A stretch of DNA of 64,000 nucleotides from NCBI RefSeq assembly GCF_000426845.1, contig NZ_AUGD01000004.1:310001-374000 (forward strand). The letters run 5' to 3'. Below, piece by piece: positions 57,205 through 64,000 of this stretch (position 1 is the stretch's first letter; every line of letters starts with the position of its first letter). The notes under the pieces were generated by a model, which searched no databases, was not told the origin of the DNA, and saw only the letters and a program-made list of their open reading frames with translations. The stretch is from Bradyrhizobium sp. in8p8 (GTDB lineage: Bacteria > Pseudomonadota > Alphaproteobacteria > Rhizobiales > Xanthobacteraceae). The translations under genes and the position numbers were made by a program.

Positions 57205-58404
57205 ATGTCGAAATCGTTCAGCGCATTCGGCCTTGCAATGAGTGCCGTCGTGCTCACCTGTCTGCCGGCCGCAGCGCAAACCAAGGTGACCAACGAGGGC
57301 ATCTCGGCAACCGAGATCGTCGTCGGCACTCACCAGGACCTGTCGGGTCCGATCAAGGGGTGGGGCGTGCCGGTCGCAAACGGCATGAAAATGGCGACCG
57401 AGGAGATCAACGCCGCCGGCGGCATCCACGGCCGCAAGATTCGACTGGTCGTCGAGGACAGCGGCTATGATCCGAAGAAGGCCGTGCTGGCGTCGCAGAA
57501 GCTGATCGAGCGCGACAAGATCTTCGCAATGGTGGGACCGATGGGATCGCCGACCGTTCTCGCCGCGCAGGACATCCTGTTCGACGCCGGCGTCCTGCAG
57601 CTGTTCCCGCTGACGGCCGCCGAGTTCACCTTCAAGTTCGATCCGGCGAAGCCGCAGGAACGATTGAAGTTCAACAACCTGCTTCCCTATGTCGAGAGCA
57701 CGCGGGCCGCGGTGAAGTACATGATGGAGTGGAAGGGCTTCAAGAAGCCCTGCATCATGCACCAGGACGACGAGTACGGTAAGAACGTGCTCGACGGCTT
57801 CAATCAGCAGCTCACCGCCATGAAGGCGCAGCCGGCTTCGATCACGAGCTACAAGCGCGGTGCCTCCGACTTCAGCGCGCAGATCGCCAAGATGAAATCC
57901 GACGGCTGCGACCTCGTGGTGCTCGGCACCGTGCTTCGCGAGACCATCGGGGCGATGAGCGAAGCCAAGAAGCTCGGCTGGGACGTCACCTTCCTCGGCG
58001 CGACCCCCACCAACGTGATGGAGGTTCCTGCGCTGGGCAAGGAAGCGGTCGAGGGGCTCTATGCCGCAAGCGGCTTCGAGATTCCCTATGAGGACACCGC
58101 GAAGGGCAAGGTGAAAGACTGGCTCGTCAACTACAAGAAGATGTTCAACGCAGACGCCAACACGCAGGCGATCATCGGTTACAACGCAATGATGACGTTT
58201 GCGTTCTACGCGAACAAGGCGGGCAAGGATCTCACCGGTCAGAAGATGCTTGAAGCACTCGAGTCGGGCGAAAAATTCCTCGACATCTTCAACTCACCGC
58301 CGACCAAGTTCTCCAAGACCGACCACCTCGCCAACACCATTACCCAGGTGCAGCAGGTCAAGGGCGGTCGCTGGGTGCTCGTGAAGGACAATCTGGTGTT
58401 CTGA
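57205..58404 (+). CDS. Liv-type ABC substrate-binding protein
   Basis: The product has 399 residues with a signal peptide cleaved near AAAQTK. The mature part starts GISATEIVVGTHQDLSGPIK, typical of Liv-type (Periplasmic binding type I) proteins, followed by GGIHGRKIRLVVEDSGYDPKK and DDEYGKNVLDGFN. It binds the solute for LivHMGF. Because a ligase gene precedes it, an aromatic or fatty acid is more likely than a branched-chain amino acid. A strong hairpin follows. Confidence 0.93.
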   Translation: MSKSFSAFGLAMSAVVLTCLPAAAQTKVTNEGISATEIVVGTHQDLSGPIKGWGVPVANGMKMATEEINAAGGIHGRKIRLVVEDSGYDPKKAVLASQKLIERDKIFAMVGPMGSPTVLAAQDILFDAGVLQLFPLTAAEFTFKFDPAKPQERLKFNNLLPYVESTRAAVKYMMEWKGFKKPCIMHQDDEYGKNVLDGFNQQLTAMKAQPASITSYKRGASDFSAQIAKMKSDGCDLVVLGTVLRETIGAMSEAKKLGWDVTFLGATPTNVMEVPALGKEAVEGLYAASGFEIPYEDTAKGKVKDWLVNYKKMFNADANTQAIIGYNAMMTFAFYANKAGKDLTGQKMLEALESGEKFLDIFNSPPTKFSKTDHLANTITQVQQVKGGRWVLVKDNLVF

Positions 58405-58411
58405 TCGGTTC

Positions 58412-58443
58412 GCTTTCACCCTCGTTCGAGCGAGGGTGAAAGC
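58412..58443. terminator. Terminator hairpin of the liv operon
   Basis: GCTTTCACCCTCG and CGAGGGTGAAAGC are a perfect 13-bp stem around TTCGAG, eight nt after the stop codon. No T-run follows, so it may rely on the stem alone or protect the mRNA end. Confidence 0.75.
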
Positions 58444-58476
58444 AACCGCTTGTCCCGGCGGTGCCGGGGGCGCCGG

Positions 58477-58575
58477 GAGCATGATTACGGAAAAGTGTGC
58501 AGCGGTTTTCCGGAATGATCATGCTCAACCACAATCCGAAGCGCGATGACGATTGATCCGGATCTCGTCGCGCTT
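58477..58575. repeat. Interspersed palindromic repeat, family D
   Basis: GAGCATGATTACGGAAAAG and its inverse TTTTCCGGAATGATCATGCTC form a hairpin (58477-58526). A second hairpin, AGCGCGATGACG with CGTCGCGCT, follows at 58539-58575. This resembles a widely copied Bradyrhizobium intergenic element. Confidence 0.75.
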
Positions 58576-58622
58576 CAGGCAATTGCGGGGCGAACTGGCT
58601 TGTGGCAACAAGCTGCGAGCAG

Positions 58623-59351
58623 TCACCGCGTCTCGGCGACCGCCACCGAAGCCTGCACCGGCTCGACATACTTCATCACCGCCGCCTGTTGCAGCACGAA
58701 CAGCGGCTGATAGCTCCGCGTCGCGTCATCCTTGACCATCGCCATGCGGCGATTGTCGAGCATCAGCCAGTGGTCCTCGAGCCGTGCAGCGGCAACGGCA
58801 TGCTCCTCGCCGGCGCGGATGTCGCGAACCACGACGATGCGGAGGTCTTCAGGGGGCACGCCCGCCAGCCGCAGCGCGGCGAGCTTGGCGATGGCATAAT
58901 CCTCGCAATCGCCGGCGCCGCGCGCGAAGGTCGCGAGCGGCGAACTCCAGAGGTCGTCGGTGCCGTCATTGACGGCATGGATGGCGAGATTGATGGCGCG
59001 GTTGGTCTCACCGAGGCGCGCGCGGCCCTCGCGGGCGCGGGCCTGGTCGACGATGGCGAGCAGCTTCAGGGCTGCCGGCGATGCGCAATTGTCTCGGTCG
59101 CCGTCGCACAGCGCGAGCTGCACCATGTCGTCATCGAGCCTGTCTTTTAGTGCGGACCATTTCTGCTGCAAGCCGCCGGACGAGATGGCGAAGACGAATA
59201 CGCCGAACGGCTCGGCGGATTTGCGCACGAGGACGCCCGCGCCCGGCGACAGCAGCGTGCCGGCGCGAAGCTCGGCGGCCGATCCGAGCAGGATCAGGCC
59301 GCACAGGACGAGGATTGCGCGAAAGGTGCACGAGCGAGCTGCGGTCTCCAT
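58623..59351 (-). CDS. LapG-like periplasmic transglutaminase-like cysteine protease
   Basis: The product has 242 residues from the ATG at 59351 (GGGAAGGGG upstream). A signal or anchor segment (ILVLCGLILLGSAAELRAG) precedes the catalytic domain. The Cys-His-Asp triad reads GAGDCEDYAIAK (Cys149), EEHAVAA (His184) and LMLDNRR (Asp199). Asp148 and Glu150 flank the Cys, where LapG binds calcium. LapG proteases cut the N-terminus of large adhesins to release biofilms and are held back by LapD. A giant repeat protein lies divergently about 0.6 kb away. No LapD gene is visible. Members of this domain can have other roles. Confidence 0.85.
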   Translation of the reverse strand: METAARSCTFRAILVLCGLILLGSAAELRAGTLLSPGAGVLVRKSAEPFGVFVFAISSGGLQQKWSALKDRLDDDMVQLALCDGDRDNCASPAALKLLAIVDQARAREGRARLGETNRAINLAIHAVNDGTDDLWSSPLATFARGAGDCEDYAIAKLAALRLAGVPPEDLRIVVVRDIRAGEEHAVAAARLEDHWLMLDNRRMAMVKDDATRSYQPLFVLQQAAVMKYVEPVQASVAVAETR

Positions 59352-59514
59352 CTGACATCCCCTTCCCAGGCTTCGCGGGACCTTCTCGATCTCGACGTGC
59401 TGGGCCTTGTTGCTTTCGGGCAGATAGTGCGAGACGGGCCGTTTTGTTCTGCTTAATGCGACCGGCTGGGGTCCGGAAACCAGAGGACAGGCTGAAGCGG
59501 ATCTGGCCAAATTG

Positions 59515-59528
59515 CGTAAAATTTTACG
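59515..59528. promoter_or_regulatory. 14-bp perfect palindrome, possible operator
   Basis: CGTAAAATTTTACG reads the same on both strands. It is located 164-177 nt before the protease start and about 440 nt before the adhesin frame. It could bind a dimeric regulator; none was identified. Confidence 0.4.
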
Positions 59529-59578
59529 ATTGGCGCGCTACGAGGTGTCCTGATGCCGCGAAATGAACCTTATTGCAG

Positions 59579-59591
59579 GCACAAGTTGTGC
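59579..59591. promoter_or_regulatory. 13-bp palindrome, possible operator
   Basis: GCACAA-G-TTGTGC is a perfect inverted repeat with a one-base centre, in the same intergenic region. Regulatory role is inferred from location only. Confidence 0.35.
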
Positions 59592-59968
59592 AGTGCCGAA
59601 TCGGGCCTTTTGGCTAACGACCCCCATTTCATGGGGTTCTGTTACTTCGGTCACAGATTTAACTCCGCAATTGCCGCAGGATGTTCCGGGACCCTGCCAG
59701 GGAAAGATGCTGCAAGTATCCGTTCCGCAACTTTACGATCGATTACTTTTGGTGAGTGGAAATGGGCGCGAATAAGTCGAATTCGACTTGCGAGTACTTT
59801 CAGCTTTACTTCAACTCCTCTGGATGGGAGCTCTTCCCTGGAGGCCCTTGCCGCCAAGTGACGCGAAATCACACAAGCAATAGATGGTTTCGCTAAGGAC
59901 TTGGTAATGCTAAGCAAGCTTAGGCAGTCGATACTTACTTAAATTTTAACCCTTTTCACGGTGCCCGG

Positions 59969-62900
59969 TTGAATTACGCTGGCAAATTTGACGCCGCGAC
60001 GTTCTTGGACGGCCAGGGTTCCAACTCGCCCGCCTATGTCCATTTCGACTCCTTTGCGGCCAAGCCCTTCATCGCAAAGGCGCATGGCCATGTGCCGGAT
60101 GGTGCGTTCGTTGTTCCCGACCCCAATCTGATCTTCAACGGCGAGTTCAAGCGCGCCGGCCTCGATCTCGTGCTGTCCCACGACGGCCGTGAGTTCGTGG
60201 TTCACGATTATTTCAGGGGCGACAAGCGTGCCGCGATCGCCTCGCCGGACGGCGCCCACCTCACCGGCGACATCGTCAACGCCCTCACCGGCCATGTCCA
60301 GGTCGCCCAGGCCGCGCCCGGCGCCTCTGCCGCGCAGGTCATCGGTCACGTCACCAAACTTTCCGGCAGCGCGACCGCGATCCGCAACGGCGTGTCGGTG
60401 ATCCTGAACAACGGCGACAATGTCGAGAAGGGCGACGTGGTCTCGACCGGGGCCGATTCGACGCTCGGCATCACCTTCATCGACGGCACCGTGTTCGGCC
60501 TGTCGTCGAATGCGCGGATGGTGCTGAACGAGATGGTCTACGACCCCAACGGGTCGAGCAACTCCTCGCTGCTCAGCCTGGTTGCGGGCACCATCACCTT
60601 CGTCGCCGGCGAGACCGCCAAGCATGGCGACATGAAGGTCGACACGCCGGTCGCCACCATGGGCATCCGCGGCACGGCGGTGCTGACCCAGATCAACTTC
60701 GTCGTTCCCGCCGGCGGCGGCGATCCGCAGCCGCAGGCGAGCTTCCAGGTGCTGGTCGAGCCGAACGGCACGACCGGCTCCTACATCCTGTTCGACAAGG
60801 TCACGCTGCTGCCGATCGCCACGGTCAACCAGGCCGGCCAGATGATCCAGATCAGCGGCGGCAACGTCTCGATCTCCAATGCGCTGATGTCCCCGGAGGT
60901 GCAGAAGCTGATCACGGACGTGTTCACGCTGAAGTTCACGGACAACAACACCAACACCAAGCTGACCACGAATTTTACCGACACGATCACGCCGTTCAGT
61001 CAGGACGTGGTGTTCAAGTCGGGATCCGGCCTGACTGCAGTCGCGACATTCGTCAACCTCAGTCCGCCGGGACAGGATGCTCCCCAAGTCTCGACGCCGC
61101 CGGCCATCCGCATTCCCGGCCAGCCGATTGCACAGAGTTTCGACCTCGGCGGCAATGTGAAGACGGCGTTCGCGCTGACCGAACGCGCCGACACCACCGG
61201 CGACACCCAGGCCGATACAGTCAGCGGCCTCATCCGATTCGTCGATCAAAACCTCGGCGACCGGCCGACGGTGTCGGTGAGCCTCGCGGAGGCGCCGAAC
61301 TACGTCTACAAGAACGCCGGCCAGCAGGACGTCACGGGCTCGCTCACCGCGCTCCAGAAGCAGGGCATCGCGGCGACGCAGATCCAGATCAGTGTCATTG
61401 CCGACCCCACCAACGAGAACAACGGCTCGGCAGTCTGGACCTACACGATTCCCGACAAGGTCTTCGACTTCCTCGCGGCCGGCGAAACCCTGACGCTGAC
61501 CTACATGGTCCGCGTCGACACCAACTTCACCGTCGACCCCGAGTCCAGGTTCATCCCGATCACCATCACGATCACGGGAACGAACGACAAGCCGACTGTT
61601 GCTACATCGGGCGGCACCCTGATCGAGAAGGTGGGCACGGGCAACGAAGCTCTGGACATCATCACCGGCACGGTCACCTTCACGGACGTCGATCTGACGG
61701 ACCGGCCGATCGTGAGCGCTGAGCTCTCGTCGACCCAGCCGTTCAAGTATCTCGATGCGGAGGGCAACGACATCACCGCGACGCTGACCCCGGAGCAGCT
61801 CGCGGCGATCGCGGCCGTCAAGGTGCCGCTGACCGTGGTTCAGGGCGCTGGAAACGGCAACAACGGGACGGCCACCTGGACCTACAGTGTTCCCGACTAT
61901 CTCTTCGACTTCCTTGCCGAGGACGAGAGGCTGATCCTCAACTATGTGGTGCAGGTCGATGACGGGCACGGCGGCGTCGTCAGCACGCCGCTCACGGTCT
62001 CCATCAATGGAGCCGACGTCAATGTCGAGGGCACCAACGACGTGCCGACGATCGTCGAGGACGAGACGGATACGACCGGCGCGGTGACCGAGGATGATGC
62101 GGTCGCGCTCCAGGCGAACGGCACCATCACGTTCAACGATCCAGATCTCACGGACACTCACACCGCAAGCTTCGTCGTGAAGTCGACGACGTCGAGCGCG
62201 CATCTCCCCGGCTTCACCGACGGAACCTCGCATGTCGGCACGTTCGCATTGACGGCAGTGACCGAGAGTCCCGGCGCCAGTTCGCAAGGGTCGGTCGGCT
62301 GGACCTTCACGCTCGACAATGACGATCCGGTGCTGCAGTCGCTGGCCGAAGGCCAGACCATCACCCAGGTCTACACCGTCACGGTGATCGACAACAATAA
62401 TGCCATGGTGACGCAGGACGTCACAATTACGATCACCGGGACCAACGATGCCCCGACCATCACCAGCGATGAAGACGCGGCGAAGGGCTGCGTCACTGAG
62501 GACGCCGGCTTGTCCCTTTCGATCGGCGGCACGCTGGCGATCCAGGATCTGGATCTGATCGACACCCACACGGCGCAAGCGGTGTTCACCTCGTCGTCCG
62601 TCAGCTCCCCTCTGCCGGGGTTCGGCGCCAACGCGAACATCGGCACCTTCACGATCGATCCGTCGGTCCTGGAATCCAACGTGGACACCAACAACGGTGC
62701 TACGCTGGGCTGGCACTTCACGCTCGACAACAGCAATGCGGTGCTGCAGTCGCTGGCGCAGGGCCAGAGCATCACCCAGGTCTACACCGTCACCTTCACC
62801 GACGATCACGGCGCGCAAGTCTCGCAGGACGTCACCGTCACGATCAACGGCGCCAACGACGCGCCGACGATCATCAGCAGCGCCGCGGATGCCGCCGGGG

Positions 62901-64000
62901 CCGTCACAGAGGACAGCGCGACACTGTCGATCGGCGGCACGCTTGAGATCCAGGACCTCGACCTGATCGACACGCACACCGCGGAAGCCGTATTCAAATC
63001 GGCGACGTCCAACGCGCAGTTGCCCGGTTTCGACGGCAGTACACCGCTCGGCACGTTCACGATCGATGGGGACGTCGCGGAGTTCAATACCGACACCGAC
63101 AATGGGGCGTCGCTGGGCTGGCATTTCACGCTCGACAACAGCAATGCGGTGCTGCAGTCGCTGGCGCAGGGCCAGTCCATCACCCAGGTCTACACCGTCA
63201 CCTTCACCGACGATCACGGCGCGCAAGTCTCGCAGGACGTCACCGTCACGATCAACGGCACAAACGACGCGCCGACGATCATCAGCAGCGCCGCGGATGC
63301 CGCCGGGGCCGTCACCGAGGACAGCGCGACACTGTCGATCGGCGGCACGCTTGAGATCCAGGACCTCGACCTGATCGATACGCACACCGCGGAAGCCATA
63401 TTCAAATCGGCGACGTCCAACGCGCAGTTGCCCGGTTTCGACGGCAGTACACCGCTCGGCACGTTCACGATCGATGGGGACGTCGCGGAGTTCAATACCG
63501 ACACCGACAATGGGGCGTCGCTCGGCTGGCACTTCAGCCTCGACAACAGCAATGCTGTGCTGCAGTCGCTGGCGCAGGGCCAGACGATCACCCAGGTCTA
63601 CACCGTCACTTTCACCGACAATCACGGTGCCCAAGTTTCGCAGGACGTCACCGTCACGATCACTGGCACAAACGACGCGCCGACGCTCGCCGACCTGCAC
63701 ATCGGTTCGCTGGCGGATACGGCTGCTGCCGACACCTTCTCCGATCTGACCGGGACGCTGGTGGGCAACGATGTCGATACCGGCGAGACGGCGACGCTGA
63801 GCTATGCCGTTCTGAACGCCGATCACCATGCGGTGACGACGGTTGCAGGACTGTACGGCTCGCTGACGGTCAACCCCGACGGCAGCTACAGCTACGTTCC
63901 GAACGCGACGGCGATCAACGCGCTTTCGGATGGAGCCTATACCGATACGTTCACCGTTCAGACCAAAGACACCCATGGTGCCACGGGTACAGCAACGCTT
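59969..64000 (+). CDS. Giant FecR/VCBS-repeat surface protein, N-terminal 1344 residues
   Basis: The frame is open from 59969 to the window edge. The first usable start after the TAG at 59921 is a TTG, then a GTG within HGHVPDGAF. Residues 1-120 contain NYAGKFDAATFLDG and a KRAAIASPDGAHLTGDIVNA segment. A FecR-like domain follows (about 124-240: VIGHVTKLSGSATAIRN, LGITFIDGTVFGLSSNARM, TPVATMGIRGTAVL). From about 530 to the end come VCBS/cadherin-like units joined by G-T-N-D-A-P-T, four of them 136-137 residues long and two nearly identical. No signal peptide is seen, which fits type I secretion. It is probably a surface adhesin; the C-terminus, with any RTX repeats, lies outside. Confidence 0.85.
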   Translation, partial: MNYAGKFDAATFLDGQGSNSPAYVHFDSFAAKPFIAKAHGHVPDGAFVVPDPNLIFNGEFKRAGLDLVLSHDGREFVVHDYFRGDKRAAIASPDGAHLTGDIVNALTGHVQVAQAAPGASAAQVIGHVTKLSGSATAIRNGVSVILNNGDNVEKGDVVSTGADSTLGITFIDGTVFGLSSNARMVLNEMVYDPNGSSNSSLLSLVAGTITFVAGETAKHGDMKVDTPVATMGIRGTAVLTQINFVVPAGGGDPQPQASFQVLVEPNGTTGSYILFDKVTLLPIATVNQAGQMIQISGGNVSISNALMSPEVQKLITDVFTLKFTDNNTNTKLTTNFTDTITPFSQDVVFKSGSGLTAVATFVNLSPPGQDAPQVSTPPAIRIPGQPIAQSFDLGGNVKTAFALTERADTTGDTQADTVSGLIRFVDQNLGDRPTVSVSLAEAPNYVYKNAGQQDVTGSLTALQKQGIAATQIQISVIADPTNENNGSAVWTYTIPDKVFDFLAAGETLTLTYMVRVDTNFTVDPESRFIPITITITGTNDKPTVATSGGTLIEKVGTGNEALDIITGTVTFTDVDLTDRPIVSAELSSTQPFKYLDAEGNDITATLTPEQLAAIAAVKVPLTVVQGAGNGNNGTATWTYSVPDYLFDFLAEDERLILNYVVQVDDGHGGVVSTPLTVSINGADVNVEGTNDVPTIVEDETDTTGAVTEDDAVALQANGTITFNDPDLTDTHTASFVVKSTTSSAHLPGFTDGTSHVGTFALTAVTESPGASSQGSVGWTFTLDNDDPVLQSLAEGQTITQVYTVTVIDNNNAMVTQDVTITITGTNDAPTITSDEDAAKGCVTEDAGLSLSIGGTLAIQDLDLIDTHTAQAVFTSSSVSSPLPGFGANANIGTFTIDPSVLESNVDTNNGATLGWHFTLDNSNAVLQSLAQGQSITQVYTVTFTDDHGAQVSQDVTVTINGANDAPTIISSAADAAGAVTEDSATLSIGGTLEIQDLDLIDTHTAEAVFKSATSNAQLPGFDGSTPLGTFTIDGDVAEFNTDTDNGASLGWHFTLDNSNAVLQSLAQGQSITQVYTVTFTDDHGAQVSQDVTVTINGTNDAPTIISSAADAAGAVTEDSATLSIGGTLEIQDLDLIDTHTAEAIFKSATSNAQLPGFDGSTPLGTFTIDGDVAEFNTDTDNGASLGWHFSLDNSNAVLQSLAQGQTITQVYTVTFTDNHGAQVSQDVTVTITGTNDAPTLADLHIGSLADTAAADTFSDLTGTLVGNDVDTGETATLSYAVLNADHHAVTTVAGLYGSLTVNPDGSYSYVPNATAINALSDGAYTDTFTVQTKDTHGATGTATL
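62432..63661. repeat. Tandem ~408-bp coding repeats in the adhesin
   Basis: The junction codons for I-x-G-x-N-D-A-P-T recur at 62432, 62843, 63251 and 63659, spacings of 411, 408 and 408 nt; an earlier one is at 62024. The two units 62843-63250 and 63251-63658 differ at few positions over their first 250 nt, then more. These are VCBS-type domains under recent duplication or gene conversion. Confidence 0.88.

Larger units (their letters stand above)
59352..59968. other. Divergent intergenic region, 617 nt, AT-rich with palindromes
   Basis: It separates the protease from the adhesin. Its right half is AT-rich compared with the window. Perfect palindromes are CGTAAAATTTTACG (59515-59528) and GCACAAGTTGTGC (59579-59591); a short stem CTAAGCAAGCTTAG lies at 59910-59923. 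Small open frames here look unconvincing. It probably contains the promoters of both genes. Confidence 0.6.

Noticed and set aside
59553..59861. Small open frame upstream of the adhesin (102 codons) and an overlapping 70-codon frame
   Set aside because: No ribosome site and two overlapping frames in an AT-rich, palindrome-bearing promoter region make these chance frames.
59939..63976. A 1345-codon open frame on the minus strand opposite the adhesin
   Set aside because: The product is repetitive Arg/Asp/Gly with no domain. It mirrors the adhesin repeats on the other strand, where FecR and VCBS motifs are clear, so it is an antisense shadow of GC-rich repeats.

Overview
The window is chromosomal DNA of a GC-rich alphaproteobacterium, most likely Bradyrhizobium or a close relative in the Nitrobacteraceae. 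The case rests on a DUF1013/TrcR cell-cycle regulator, an NdvA-type glucan exporter, an ispH-thrB-rnhA block, fused TAXI-type TRAP transport genes, several acyl-CoA synthetases, and interspersed palindromes of the kind seen between Bradyrhizobium genes. No rRNA, tRNA, CRISPR array, insertion sequence or phage gene was recognised. The genus is inferred from reading, not from a database search.

Layout. 1-3.2 kb: an aldo/keto reductase cut by the window edge, a hotdog thioesterase, a NUDIX hydrolase and a secreted protein with a lysozyme-like motif. 3.3-9.7 kb: two small secreted proteins, a TAXI-TRAP uptake operon (binding protein, fused permease, DUF1850 protein), an SDR and a membrane protein. 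9.8-17.3 kb: a CPA1 antiporter, two tandem TPR-DUF1311 proteins, propionyl-CoA synthetase, a lipoprotein and an OmpW-like porin. 17.3-25.3 kb: trcR, ispH, thrB, rnhA, peroxiredoxin, DUF924, fadD and a DD-carboxypeptidase with a lysine/alanine-rich tail. 25.5-32.2 kb: ndvA, an NMT1-type binding protein, small secreted proteins, an orphan hisE, a DedA protein and aspA. 32.4-37.2 kb: two nitronate monooxygenase-like paralogues around an acyl-CoA thioesterase, a 32-residue membrane peptide and an acyl-CoA synthetase. 37.3-49 kb: small exported proteins, a GMC oxidoreductase, a winged-helix/TPR regulator divergent from a PcaB/PurB-like lyase, an M29 aminopeptidase, a cupin, an amidohydrolase and a metallo-beta-lactamase-fold protein. 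49-51.3 kb: an ABC exporter pair. 51.6-58.4 kb: a complete Liv-type ABC importer with a built-in acyl-CoA ligase. 58.6-64 kb: a LapG-like cysteine protease divergent from a giant FecR/VCBS-repeat surface protein that runs off the window.

How the genes work together. Much of the window concerns uptake of organic acids and their activation to CoA esters: TRAP, Liv plus ligase, prpE, fadD, a further ligase and two thioesterases. A second theme is the cell envelope: DD-carboxypeptidase, glucan export, porin, DedA and the adhesin. The most interesting pairing is the last one. A periplasmic LapG-family protease lies about 0.6 kb from, and divergent to, a giant repeat protein whose N-terminal region resembles a retention/FecR module. 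This resembles the Lap system for protease-controlled adhesin release, in a form not obviously annotated here. The adhesin frame is open to the window edge, and its antisense strand carries a misleading 1345-codon open frame.
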